The translations under genes were made by a program, and so were the position numbers. DNA of 64,000 nucleotides from Caccoplasma sp905210875 (GTDB lineage Bacteria > Bacteroidota > Bacteroidia > Bacteroidales > UBA11471): assembly GCA_963931635.1 (NCBI GenBank), contig OZ007034.1:1364001-1428000 (forward strand). The letters are read 5' to 3'. This document shows positions 8,697 through 16,275 of this stretch, one piece after another. Within the stretch, counting starts at the first letter, position 1, and every line of letters starts with the position of its first letter. Below the pieces are notes generated by a model, which did not search any database, was not told the DNA's origin, and was given only the letters and a program-made list of their open reading frames with translations.

Positions 8697-10027
8697 TGGA
8701 GTGGAAAGACAATAGCGAACATCTTCTGACGGAGAATGTGGAAAGGTTGTTGCCTTTTGCCAACACTCCGGTTTCTTCTTTGGTGGACGACAAGGGAAAG
8801 CCTTTGCTCGTTTTCCCTTTATCCTTTCAGGAGTGTGAAGACTGCATAGGCAAGCAACACCTGTTTGACATTGCACCTAAAGAAAACCGCTATGTGGTGA
8901 AAACAGGCAATTTAGCAGGATTCATTGGTCTGAATGATATGTACATAACTATCCGCTCACGGTTCGGGACGGAGAACGGTGATGACTATTTCCTGCATTA
9001 TATGTTGAAAAAGGTCTTATCCGTCAATCTGTTCAATCTGAAGCATACGGCTACAGACGAGCAGGTGTTTGATTTCCTGCTGCATCTGTTTCCTTATTTC
9101 CTGAATAAAGCGTTGGTGCAAGGTCTTTATAAGGAATATCAGCGAAATGAATACAACGACTGCAACCTGAGAGGCACGATTGACATCAGCCGGCATATCA
9201 GGTGCAACATGCCCTTTAACGGACGTGTGGCATATCGCACGAGGGAGTTCAGTTATGACAATCATGTGACCCAACTGATACGCCATACGGTGGAATATAT
9301 CCGTACCAAACGGTTGGGCGAAATGGTTTTGCACACAAACGTAGATACGCAAGAGAATGTTTCCCAAATCGTTTCGGCCACCTCAACGTATCAGAGGCAA
9401 GACAGGCTACAGGTTATCAAAAGCAATTTGAGACCTGTTGTCCACCCCTACTATACACAATATGTACCTTTACAGAAACTTTGCTTGAAAATACTAAGCC
9501 ATGAGCGATTAAGATACGGACAAGACAAGGATGAAATTTATGGCATTTTGTTTGATGTATCATGGCTTTGGGAAGAGTATTTAAACACATTGCTTGTTCC
9601 GTTAGGATTCAAGCATCCGAATAACAGGCAGAATACTGGAGGTGTTTGGTTGGGATATAGTCTGATAGAGAATAAGAGAAGAAACGCTTTTTTGCGTTAT
9701 CCTGATTTTTATGACAAAAAAAGAAGCATCATCTTAGATGCCAAATACAAGAGCCAGATTGATTATGTTGCCGATGTAAACCAAGTCATTACTTACTTAT
9801 ATCGAATGAAAGGGCGTATCGGTATGTTTGTCCATCCGACAACGGATAAAAATGGACTGAAATCATATAGCTTGCGAGGATATGGTGATGATAGCGATGC
9901 TCGTCTGATTGAATATCAGTTTCATATTCCAACAGAAGTTTCAAGCTATGAAGATTTTGAATGGAATATAAGGCTTTCTGAAACAGCATTAAAAGAGCAA
10001 ATAGAAATTTTCCATCCTCTTTTGTAG
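8693..10027 (+). CDS. mcrC: McrC-type endonuclease subunit
   Basis: 444 residues, starting in the mcrB stop codon (ATGATGG), so translation is coupled. The N-terminal half matches the McrC scaffold that contacts McrB. The C-terminal PD-(D/E)xK nuclease core is visible as LRYPDFY followed by IILDAKYKSQ near residues 334-352, with the D, D and K in place. It should supply the cutting activity of the McrBC complex, acting on incoming phage or plasmid DNA that carries modified cytosines. The nuclease motif looks intact and there is no internal stop, so the system is probably active. The element's right end lies shortly after its stop. Confidence 0.9.
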   Translation: MMEWKDNSEHLLTENVERLLPFANTPVSSLVDDKGKPLLVFPLSFQECEDCIGKQHLFDIAPKENRYVVKTGNLAGFIGLNDMYITIRSRFGTENGDDYFLHYMLKKVLSVNLFNLKHTATDEQVFDFLLHLFPYFLNKALVQGLYKEYQRNEYNDCNLRGTIDISRHIRCNMPFNGRVAYRTREFSYDNHVTQLIRHTVEYIRTKRLGEMVLHTNVDTQENVSQIVSATSTYQRQDRLQVIKSNLRPVVHPYYTQYVPLQKLCLKILSHERLRYGQDKDEIYGILFDVSWLWEEYLNTLLVPLGFKHPNNRQNTGGVWLGYSLIENKRRNAFLRYPDFYDKKRSIILDAKYKSQIDYVADVNQVITYLYRMKGRIGMFVHPTTDKNGLKSYSLRGYGDDSDARLIEYQFHIPTEVSSYEDFEWNIRLSETALKEQIEIFHPLL

Positions 10028-10034
10028 CTCGTTT

Positions 10035-10065
10035 TTTGAGATTTTAGAAGATTATACTAATTTTG
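10035..10065 (+). promoter_or_regulatory. Strong consensus promoter after mcrC
   Basis: TTTG at 10035-10038 and TAATTTTG at 10058-10065 are exactly 19 bases apart, a near-perfect Bacteroidota promoter. It would start RNA near 10072, just before the small frame at 10098, with no known gene between it and the rpsU promoter. Confidence 0.7.
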
Positions 10066-10097
10066 CATCCACAAGAGTTACCTAAACAAGCAAAGCA

Positions 10098-10325
10098 ATG
10101 CAGACTACGGCAATTAGGACGGTTGCCAACTCATTACCCGAAAAAGGGGTAATTCTTCTAACTCTTTTGATTTCAGATAGGTATATTCTTTTTGCAGAAT
10201 TACGAAATAATGTCGTTCCATTAATTAAAAAAGCAAAAGATGTCGTCCGTTCGGCCTCGATGGATATTTTTAGGGACAGGTTGTTGCCGATGATAAAATA
10301 TTTTTTGGAAAGAAAAATTCGCTAA
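10098..10325 (+). CDS. Small hypothetical protein or small RNA locus
   Basis: 75 residues, AT-rich, basic, with a hydrophobic stretch GVILLTLLISDRYILF near residues 17-32. No family recognised. In its favour is the consensus promoter at 10035-10065. Against it: a small hairpin (ATTACCC at 10133 pairing with GGGTAAT at 10147) lies in the frame, and the stretch at 10201 partly repeats the pepP promoter region, so it may be element-end DNA rather than a gene. The transcript, coding or not, would lie between mcrC and rpsU. The 376 bases between mcrC and rpsU hold only this frame, its promoter, the hairpin and the rpsU promoter. Confidence 0.35.
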   Translation: MQTTAIRTVANSLPEKGVILLTLLISDRYILFAELRNNVVPLIKKAKDVVRSASMDIFRDRLLPMIKYFLERKIR

Positions 10326-10329
10326 AAGG

Positions 10330-10361
10330 TTTGTTTATCAGGAAACAATGTTTTAATTTTG
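10330..10361 (+). promoter_or_regulatory. Promoter of rpsU
   Basis: TTTG at 10330-10333 and TAATTTTG at 10354-10361 with 20 bases between; the rpsU ATG follows at 10404. Confidence 0.8.
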
Positions 10362-10403
10362 CCCCCGCAATTTGCAGAAGAAAACATTAAAAGACCAAAT
10401 AAT

Positions 10404-10595
10404 ATGATAGTAGTACCTGTAAAAGAAGGCGAAAACATCGAAAAAGCTCTCAAAAAATTTAAGAGAAAATTTGAGAAAACCGGTGTCATCAAAGAATTGA
10501 GAAACCGTCAGGCTTATGAAAAGCCCTCTGTAACCAACCGCAAAAAAATGATGCGCGCCATCTACGTGCAGAAAATGCAGCAAGCCGAGGAATAA
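10404..10595 (+). CDS. rpsU: Small ribosomal subunit protein bS21
   Basis: 63 residues from ATG 10404, beginning MIVVPVKEGENIEKALKKFK, with the basic R-N-R-Q-A-Y-E-K-P segment typical of bS21. An in-frame start 15 codons upstream would fall in the promoter leader and adds residues unlike the family. bS21 is a late-joining 30S protein that helps initiation; in Bacteroidota bS21 and its partners are linked to the weak use of Shine-Dalgarno pairing (established knowledge). It begins the host block that continues to rpoC. Confidence 0.95.
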   Translation: MIVVPVKEGENIEKALKKFKRKFEKTGVIKELRNRQAYEKPSVTNRKKMMRAIYVQKMQQAEE

Positions 10596-10706
10596 TCGCC
10601 GGAAAATATTTTTGGGGTACCCGAAACGAAAAACGTGCCCTGAAAGTTGGAATATTCAAAACTATTCTCTATATTCGTAGCTCGACAACCAATAGAAGAG
10701 TCTGCG

Positions 10707-11618
10707 ATGAAGTGGATAGAGTCATTTTTAAGATACGTTCGGTATGAGAAGAATTATTCTTCTCATACCGTTCTGTCATATACACATGACTTGTCGCAGT
10801 TCGCTGACTATCTTGTGCAGTTGGAGGGCGGAATTTCTCCCGAGAAAGCCGAGCGGGATCATGTGCGTCGATGGATGGCTTCTCTTATGGAGGAGGGCGA
10901 TTCTACCCGTACGGTGGCTCGTAAGCTTTCGGCTCTGCGTACCTTTTATCGTTATTTGCAGAAACAGGGTGTTGTTGAAAAATCCCCCATGCGAGATATC
11001 GCTCTGCCCAAGATTCATAAATCGCTCCCGATGTTTGTGCGGCCGGCCGAGATGGATGCTCTTCTCGACGAGAAGGTTCCCGACGATGATTTCCCAGCCT
11101 TGCGCGATCATCTTATACTCTCCATCTTATATATGACGGGTATGCGCCGAGCCGAACTTGTGGGTCTGCTCGATAGCGATGTCGATACCCAAGCCATGCA
11201 GTTTAAGGTGTTGGGCAAGAGAAATAAGCAACGTCTCATACCTTTTGGTCAAGAATTGAAGAATGAAATCGAGACGTATCGTCGAGCTCGTCGAAAATTC
11301 GTAGGGGTCGATTCCCCCAGTTTCCTCGTCAGAGATGATGGAGAGTCGCTCTATCCGCAATATGTCTACCGGCTGGTAAATAAACGTCTGGCCGAAGTAA
11401 CCACTCTTTCTCATCGAAGTCCGCATGTGTTGCGGCACTCCTTTGCATCAGCATTGCTCAATGATGGTGCCGGGCTGAACAGTGTAAAGGAGCTGTTGGG
11501 GCATCAGTCGTTAGCTTCGACGCAAGTCTATACACACATATCGTTTGAAGAACTTAAACGTGATTATAAACAGGCCCACCCCAGGGCCATAAAAAAAGGA
11601 GGTCATTATGGAAGTTAG
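10707..11618 (+). CDS. xerC: Tyrosine recombinase XerC/XerD type (host)
   Basis: 303 residues from ATG 10707 (MKWIESFLRYVRYEKNYSSH), the normal Xer length; the frame is open to 10647 but the extra 20 residues are not family-like. Catalytic residues are R147 (MTGMRRAEL), H240-x-x-R243, H266 (LGHQS) and Y275. Xer recombinases resolve chromosome dimers at dif. The location between rpsU and hpf is the standard Bacteroidales position, so it is a core gene and not part of the element to its left. Whether it works as the XerC or XerD partner cannot be told from this sequence. It overlaps hpf by 11 bases. Confidence 0.9.
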   Translation: MKWIESFLRYVRYEKNYSSHTVLSYTHDLSQFADYLVQLEGGISPEKAERDHVRRWMASLMEEGDSTRTVARKLSALRTFYRYLQKQGVVEKSPMRDIALPKIHKSLPMFVRPAEMDALLDEKVPDDDFPALRDHLILSILYMTGMRRAELVGLLDSDVDTQAMQFKVLGKRNKQRLIPFGQELKNEIETYRRARRKFVGVDSPSFLVRDDGESLYPQYVYRLVNKRLAEVTTLSHRSPHVLRHSFASALLNDGAGLNSVKELLGHQSLASTQVYTHISFEELKRDYKQAHPRAIKKGGHYGS

Positions 11619-11910
11619 AATTCAATCCATTCATTTCGATGCATCGGAACAATTGGAAAATTTCATACATAAAAAGATAGAAAAGCTTAATCGTTATTCC
11701 GATGATATTTTGGCAGCAGAGGTTACCCTCAAGGTGCTTAAACCCGAAACTTCACAGAACAAGGAGGCAGGCATAAAACTTTTAGTGCCTCGGGCAGAGG
11801 AAGTTTTCTCTTCAAAAGTAGCCGATACGTTTGAAGAGGCCGTCGACTTGGCACTGGATGCTTTGGTGCGTCAGTTGCAGAAAAACAAAGAAAAAATGCG
11901 CTCCAAGTAA
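11608..11910 (+). CDS. hpf: Ribosome hibernation-promoting factor, short form
   Basis: 100 residues, matching the short HPF/YfiA fold: MEVRIQSIHFDASEQLENFI, then a two-helix, four-strand pattern ending in a basic tail. It binds the 30S decoding site of resting ribosomes. A good ribosome-binding site (AAAGGAGG) ends nine bases before the ATG, inside the end of the Xer gene, which is stronger than most in this window. The long-form C-terminal dimerization domain is absent. It precedes the tRNA-tuf promoter. Confidence 0.93.
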   Translation: MEVRIQSIHFDASEQLENFIHKKIEKLNRYSDDILAAEVTLKVLKPETSQNKEAGIKLLVPRAEEVFSSKVADTFEEAVDLALDALVRQLQKNKEKMRSK

Positions 11911-11928
11911 AAAAAACGCCGAAATATT

Positions 11929-11958
11929 TTTGCGGATTAAAATTTATCTCTAAATTTG
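11929..11958 (+). promoter_or_regulatory. Promoter of the tRNA-tuf operon
   Basis: TTTG at 11929-11932 and TAAATTTG at 11951-11958, 18 bases apart. GCACCCG at 11958-11964 can pair with CGGGTGC at 11997-12003, but the left arm lies at or before the expected start of RNA. The first tRNA begins about 125 bases downstream. Confidence 0.75.
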
Positions 11959-12084
11959 CACCCGTTTCTCACCGATAGCTCCTCCGGTTAAAGAGGCGGG
12001 TGCAAAAGTTTTTCCGCCGTGTTTTTTAGGAGCAAGCGCCAAGTCTCTTTTCTCTGTTGAAGGCGCAGTGAGTGAAATAAAAAA

Positions 12085-12167
12085 GGGCGAATACCAGAGT
12101 GGCCAAATGGGGCAGACTGTAAATCTGCTGTCTTACGACTTCGGTGGTTCGAATCCATCTTCGCCCA
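12085..12167 (+). tRNA. tRNA-Tyr (GTA)
   Basis: A class II tRNA with long variable arm. The acceptor GGGCGAA pairs with TTCGCCC, the anticodon loop reads CTGTAAA with anticodon GTA, and the T-loop is GGTTCGAATCC. CCA is not encoded. First of three tRNA genes ahead of tuf. Confidence 0.95.
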
Positions 12168-12174
12168 CAAGATT

Positions 12175-12247
12175 GCGGGAGTAGCTCAGTCGATAGAGCA
12201 TCAGCCTTCCAAGCTGAGGGTCGCGGGTTTGAGTCCCGTTTCCCGCT
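12175..12247 (+). tRNA. tRNA-Gly (TCC)
   Basis: The acceptor GCGGGAG pairs with TTCCCGC (one G-T wobble), the anticodon loop is CTTCCAA with anticodon TCC, and the T-arm GCGGGTTTGAGTCCCG is normal. CCA is not encoded. Confidence 0.95.
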
Positions 12248-12258
12248 CAAAAACAAAT

Positions 12259-12333
<75 letters not shown>

Positions 12334-12385
12334 AGTGTAAAGCACAACAGAGAACGCTAATCATTTAATCAAAAAAATAATTATT

Positions 12386-13573
12386 ATGGCTAAAGAACAG
12401 TTTCAACGGACTAAGCCGCACGTAAACATTGGTACCATTGGCCACGTAGACCACGGTAAAACTACCTTGACCGCTGCCATCACCACTGTACTTGCAAAAA
12501 AAGGTCTTTCTGAAAAACGCTCTTTCGATTCTATCGACAACGCTCCCGAGGAAAAAGAAAGAGGTATCACTATTAACACTTCTCACGTAGAGTACGAGAC
12601 CGCTAATCGTCACTATGCTCACGTAGACTGCCCGGGTCACGCCGACTATGTGAAGAACATGGTTACCGGTGCTGCTCAGATGGACGGTGCTATCATTGTA
12701 GTGGCTGCTACCGATGGTCCCATGCCCCAAACTCGTGAACACATTCTTTTGGCTCGCCAAGTAAACGTTCCGCGTATCGTTGTTTTCTTGAACAAATGCG
12801 ATATGGTTGACGACGAAGAGATGCTCGAACTTGTAGAAATGGAAATGAGAGAGCTTCTTTCGACCTATGGCTACGATGGTGACAACACTCCTATCATCCG
12901 TGGTTCTGCTCTGGGTGCTCTTAACGGTGACCCGAAATGGGAAGAAAAAATCATGGAGCTGATGGATGCCGTAGATACTTGGATTCCTCTGCCTCCGCGC
13001 GATATCGATAAACCTTTCTTGATGCCTGTTGAAGACGTGTTCTCGATTACCGGTCGTGGTACTGTTGCTACCGGTCGTATCGAAACTGGTGTTGTAAAAG
13101 TAGGCGACGAGGTACAAATTATCGGTCTTGGTGCTGATGGAAAGAAAACGGTTGTTACCGGTGTGGAAATGTTCCGCAAACTCCTCGATCAAGGACAAGC
13201 TGGTGATAACGTAGGTCTTCTCCTCCGTGGTATCGACAAGAACGAAATCAAACGTGGTATGGTTATTTGCCACCCGGGTCAGGTAACTCCTCACTCGAAA
13301 TTCAAAGCTCAAGTGTATATCTTGAAGAAAGAAGAAGGTGGTCGTCACACTCCGTTCCACAACAAATACCGTCCCCAATTCTATATCCGTACCCTCGATG
13401 TAACCGGTGAGATTACTCTCCCCGAAGGAACCGAGATGGTAATGCCGGGTGACCACGTAACGATTACCGTGCAACTTATCTATCCGGTAGCTTGCAGCGT
13501 AGGTCTTCGTTTCGCTATCCGCGAAGGCGGTCGCACCGTAGGTTCGGGACAAATCACCGAAATTCTCGACTAA
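12386..13573 (+). CDS. tuf: Elongation factor Tu
   Basis: 395 residues, full length. G1 is GHVDHGKT near residues 19-26, G3 DCPGH, G4 NKCD, followed by the beta-barrel domains 2 and 3 ending GSGQITEILD. It delivers aminoacyl-tRNA to the ribosome as a GTP complex. It is transcribed with the three upstream tRNAs, a tRNA-tuf arrangement that ties tRNA and carrier production together. Codon use is biased toward a few codons, as expected for a very highly expressed gene. A stable hairpin at 13595 follows, before tRNA-Trp. Confidence 0.98.
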   Translation: MAKEQFQRTKPHVNIGTIGHVDHGKTTLTAAITTVLAKKGLSEKRSFDSIDNAPEEKERGITINTSHVEYETANRHYAHVDCPGHADYVKNMVTGAAQMDGAIIVVAATDGPMPQTREHILLARQVNVPRIVVFLNKCDMVDDEEMLELVEMEMRELLSTYGYDGDNTPIIRGSALGALNGDPKWEEKIMELMDAVDTWIPLPPRDIDKPFLMPVEDVFSITGRGTVATGRIETGVVKVGDEVQIIGLGADGKKTVVTGVEMFRKLLDQGQAGDNVGLLLRGIDKNEIKRGMVICHPGQVTPHSKFKAQVYILKKEEGGRHTPFHNKYRPQFYIRTLDVTGEITLPEGTEMVMPGDHVTITVQLIYPVACSVGLRFAIREGGRTVGSGQITEILD

Positions 13574-13594
13574 TCTATAACTGTCGATAAAAAC

Positions 13595-13638
13595 TGGTAG
13601 GCCTCTTACTCTTCTAAACAGGGACGAGAGGCTTACCA
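13595..13638 (+). terminator. Stable hairpin between tuf and tRNA-Trp
   Basis: TGGTAGGCCTCT pairs with AGAGGCTTACCA (one G-T pair) around an 18-base loop. There is no clear T-run, so it may be a partial terminator or a processing signal rather than a full stop, since tRNA-Trp and secE follow closely. Confidence 0.5.
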
Positions 13639-13644
13639 ATGTTT

Positions 13645-13717
13645 ACGGGTCTAGCTCAGTTGGTAGAGCACTGGTCTCCAAAACCAGGTGTCGGGAGTTC
13701 GAGTCTCTCGACCCGTG
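13645..13717 (+). tRNA. tRNA-Trp (CCA)
   Basis: The acceptor ACGGGTC pairs with GACCCGT, the anticodon arm is CTGGT-CTCCAAA-ACCAG with anticodon CCA, and the T-loop GTTCGAGTC is normal. secE starts 16 bases later, the usual tRNA-Trp/secE linkage. Confidence 0.96.
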
Positions 13718-13732
13718 CTAACTCTGGAAAAA

Positions 13733-13927
13733 ATGAAAAAAATACTTGCAGATATAAAGGAGTCGTACAACGAACTCGTTCATAAAGTATCCTGGCCCAC
13801 GCGGGCAGAACTGAGCAACAGTGCTGTGGTAGTTATGTTTGCTTCCCTTGTTATTGCCATAGTTATTTTTGCGATGGATCAGGTCTTTGAGCATCTCATG
13901 GAATTTATCTACGAAAAAATTTTCTAA
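13733..13927 (+). CDS. secE: Preprotein translocase subunit SecE
   Basis: 64 residues from ATG 13733; the frame is open into tRNA-Trp but that part is RNA gene. It is a single-span form: a cytosolic amphipathic start with the conserved KVSWPTRAEL motif near residues 23-32, then a transmembrane helix VVVMFASLVIAIVIFAM. SecE clamps SecY in the protein-export channel. It is in the standard secE-nusG-rplK order. Confidence 0.95.
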   Translation: MKKILADIKESYNELVHKVSWPTRAELSNSAVVVMFASLVIAIVIFAMDQVFEHLMEFIYEKIF

Positions 13928-13942
13928 TTCGGAGGGTCTTTC

Positions 13943-14482
13943 ATGTCTGATACGAAAAGAGGCTGGTACGTTTTGCGTGCCATAAGCGGTAAAGAAGCGA
14001 AAGTTAAGGAATATCTTGATGCTGAAATCAAGAATACCGACCTCGGCGATTTTGTTTATCAGGTGTTGATTCCCACCGAGAAGGTTTATTCGGTGCGCAA
14101 CGGCAAGAAGATAACCAAAGAGAGAAATCTCTATCCCGGTTATGTCTTGGTCGAAGCGACCCTTGTAGGTGAAGTAGCCCATCGGTTGCGCAACACGACA
14201 AATGTTATCGGATTTTTGGGCGGGACAACCAATCCCGATCCTTTGAGACAATCCGAAGTCAACCGTATGTTGGGCGCAGTCGATGCCATTCAGGAGGCCG
14301 ACGAAGTAATGATTCCCTATGTTGTAGGAGAAACTGTGAAAGTTACTTATGGCCCTTTCAATGGTTTTAGCGGTGTCATCGAAGAGGTGAACAATGAGAA
14401 GAAAAAGCTCAAAGTCATGGTTAAGATATTCGGACGGAAAACGCCGTTGGAATTGGGATTCATGCAAGTAGAGAAAGAGTAG
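13943..14482 (+). CDS. nusG: Transcription termination/antitermination protein NusG
   Basis: 179 residues. The N-terminal NGN domain opens with RGWYVLRAISGKEAKVKEYL, and the C-terminal KOW domain contains GETVKVTYGPFNGFSGVIEEV. NusG travels with RNA polymerase and links it to Rho and the ribosome. This is the housekeeping copy, judged by its place before rplK; capsule-specific UpxY paralogues, known in Bacteroides, are not seen here. Confidence 0.96.
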   Translation: MSDTKRGWYVLRAISGKEAKVKEYLDAEIKNTDLGDFVYQVLIPTEKVYSVRNGKKITKERNLYPGYVLVEATLVGEVAHRLRNTTNVIGFLGGTTNPDPLRQSEVNRMLGAVDAIQEADEVMIPYVVGETVKVTYGPFNGFSGVIEEVNNEKKKLKVMVKIFGRKTPLELGFMQVEKE

Positions 14483-14542
14483 TCTCTGTGATGTTACGCA
14501 TAGGGCTTATCTTTCGGATATAACAATCAAAAATGTAAACAA

Positions 14543-14986
14543 ATGGCTAAAGAAATTGCTGGACAAATCAAATTGCAGATCAAAGGTGGTGCAGCAAACC
14601 CCTCTCCTCCCGTAGGTCCCGCTCTTGGTTCCAAGGGTATCAATATCATGGAGTTTTGCAAGCAATTCAATGCCCGTACTCAGGACAAGGCAGGAAAGGT
14701 GTTGCCTGTAATCATTACTTATTACAGCGACAAATCGTTTGATTTTGTTGTTAAAACCCCGCCCGTTGCCATCCAGTTGCTGGAAGCCTCTAAGATTAAG
14801 AGCGGTTCGGCCGAGCCTAACCGTAAGAAAGTGGCTACCATTACCTGGGAACAAGTAAAGACCATTGCCCAAGACAAGATGGTCGACCTGAACTGCTTCA
14901 CTTTGGAATCGGCCATGAAGATGGTTGCCGGAACAGCGAGAAGTATGGGTATATCCATAAGTGGGGAATTCCCGACCAATAACTAA
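14543..14986 (+). CDS. rplK: Large ribosomal subunit protein uL11
   Basis: 147 residues. The N-terminus IKLQIKGGAANPSPPVGPAL, with the proline-rich helix that thiostrepton-like drugs contact, is typical, and the C-terminal rRNA-binding domain is complete. Part of the ribosomal stalk base and the GTPase centre. Same operon as rplA (15-base gap). Confidence 0.97.
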   Translation: MAKEIAGQIKLQIKGGAANPSPPVGPALGSKGINIMEFCKQFNARTQDKAGKVLPVIITYYSDKSFDFVVKTPPVAIQLLEASKIKSGSAEPNRKKVATITWEQVKTIAQDKMVDLNCFTLESAMKMVAGTARSMGISISGEFPTNN

Positions 14987-15001
14987 TAAACTTCAATTGA
15001 A

Positions 15002-15700
15002 ATGAGTAAACTGACAAAAAATCAAAAGTTGGCTTCCGAGAAAATTGAAGCAGGGAAAACCTATTCACTGAAAGAAGCTGCTCAGCTGGTGAAGGAAGTC
15101 ACCTTTACCAAGTTTGATGCTTCGGTAGATATCGATGTCCGTCTGGGTGTCGATCCTCGTAAAGCCAATCAGATGGTACGCGGCGTTGTGTCGTTGCCTC
15201 ATGGAACCGGTAAACAAGTGCGTGTACTTGCCTTGTGTACCCCTGACCAGGAAGCAGATGCCAAGGCTGCCGGAGCCGACTATGTAGGTCTCGATGAATA
15301 TATCGACAAAATCAAAGGTGGTTGGACCGATGTAGATGTAATCATTACCCAACCCTCAGTGATGGGTAAAATCGGTGCTCTGGGTCGTGTACTGGGTCCC
15401 CGTGGCCTCATGCCTAACCCCAAGAGTGGAACCGTGACCAACGAAGTTGGCAAAGCTGTGAAAGAAGTAAAACAGGGTAAAATCGATTTCAAAGTCGATA
15501 AAAACGGTATCGTTCACACCTCTATCGGTAAGATATCTTTCAGCGCCGATCAGATTCGCGAGAATGCAAAAGAGTTTATTGCGATGCTGAACAAGCTGAA
15601 ACCTGCTACCGCCAAAGGTACTTACATGAAGAGTATATATCTTTCGAGTACGATGAGCCCCGGTATCAAGATCGAACCCAAATCTGTAGATGAGATTTAA
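15002..15700 (+). CDS. rplA: Large ribosomal subunit protein uL1
   Basis: 232 residues, standard length. The conserved segments GRVLGPRGLMPNPKSGTV and SIGKISF are present. uL1 forms the mobile L1 stalk that helps release deacylated tRNA and, in many bacteria, represses its own rplK-rplA message. Only 14 bases separate it from rplJ. Confidence 0.97.
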   Translation: MSKLTKNQKLASEKIEAGKTYSLKEAAQLVKEVTFTKFDASVDIDVRLGVDPRKANQMVRGVVSLPHGTGKQVRVLALCTPDQEADAKAAGADYVGLDEYIDKIKGGWTDVDVIITQPSVMGKIGALGRVLGPRGLMPNPKSGTVTNEVGKAVKEVKQGKIDFKVDKNGIVHTSIGKISFSADQIRENAKEFIAMLNKLKPATAKGTYMKSIYLSSTMSPGIKIEPKSVDEI

Positions 15701-15714
15701 AAGGAGACCGAATT

Positions 15715-16227
15715 ATGAGAAAGGAAGATAAAGCCACCGTAATCGAGCAGATTACTGCCACTCTTAAAGAATACACCCACGTATATTTGACCGAGACCAC
15801 TGCGTTGAATGCCGAGAAAACCTCCAATCTGCGCCGTGAATGCTACAAAAACGACATCAAATTGCTGGTTGTAAAAAATACCTTGCTGAAAAAAGCTATG
15901 GAAAGCCTCGATACCGATTATTCATCACTTTTCGGTAGCTTGAAAGGCTCTACAACATTGATGCTCTCCAACACAGGTAATGCTCCTGCCAAATTGATTA
16001 AGTCTTTCATGAAAGACAACAGTCAACTGGGTTTCAAAGCAGCCTATGTAGAAGAAAGCTTCTATGGAGCTGATCAACTCGATGCTTTGGTAGCTATCAA
16101 GAGCAAGAACGAACTTATCGCCGACGTCATTGCATTGCTGCAATCGCCTGTCAAGAACGTTGTTTCGGCTTTGCAGTCTGGCGGTTCTACCCTCCACGGA
16201 GTGTTGCAAACTCTATCAGAACGATAA
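15715..16227 (+). CDS. rplJ: Large ribosomal subunit protein uL10
   Basis: 170 residues beginning MRKEDKATVIEQITATLKEY, preceded by a purine-rich AAAGGAGA. uL10 carries bL12 dimers on the ribosomal stalk through its C-terminal helix (seen as QSPVKNVVSALQSG). The gap to rplL is 48 bases. Confidence 0.96.
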   Translation: MRKEDKATVIEQITATLKEYTHVYLTETTALNAEKTSNLRRECYKNDIKLLVVKNTLLKKAMESLDTDYSSLFGSLKGSTTLMLSNTGNAPAKLIKSFMKDNSQLGFKAAYVEESFYGADQLDALVAIKSKNELIADVIALLQSPVKNVVSALQSGGSTLHGVLQTLSER

Positions 16228-16275
16228 CCCTTTTTACAAATAACAGAAGTAAAATAACAATTAAACTATACGAAA

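Larger units (their letters stand above)
1236..10097. mobile_element. Integrated mobilizable element carrying McrBC (ends approximate)
   Basis: Between the host genes pepP and rpsU lie, all on the plus strand, a tyrosine integrase, a RhuM-like small protein, an SF3-type helicase, a candidate oriT, a MobV relaxase and mcrBC. It has a relaxase but no type IV secretion genes, so it would need a helper conjugative element to move; that makes it an integrative mobilizable element (inference). The mcrBC part is visibly richer in A+T than the rest of the window. I could not find a convincing att duplication: two 9-base repeats (TTGAGATTT at 1259 and 10036; TACGAAATA at 1205 and 10201) are near chance. 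The ends given are therefore outer estimates. Confidence 0.7.

Noticed and set aside
11958..12003. GCACCCG/CGGGTGC stem before the tRNA-tuf operon as an RNA regulator
   Set aside because: The left arm falls at or before the probable start of transcription, so the RNA would not contain the whole stem.
12365..13639. 424-codon open frame on the minus strand across tuf
   Set aside because: It is exactly antisense to EF-Tu, has no recognisable domain and arises from the strong codon bias of tuf.
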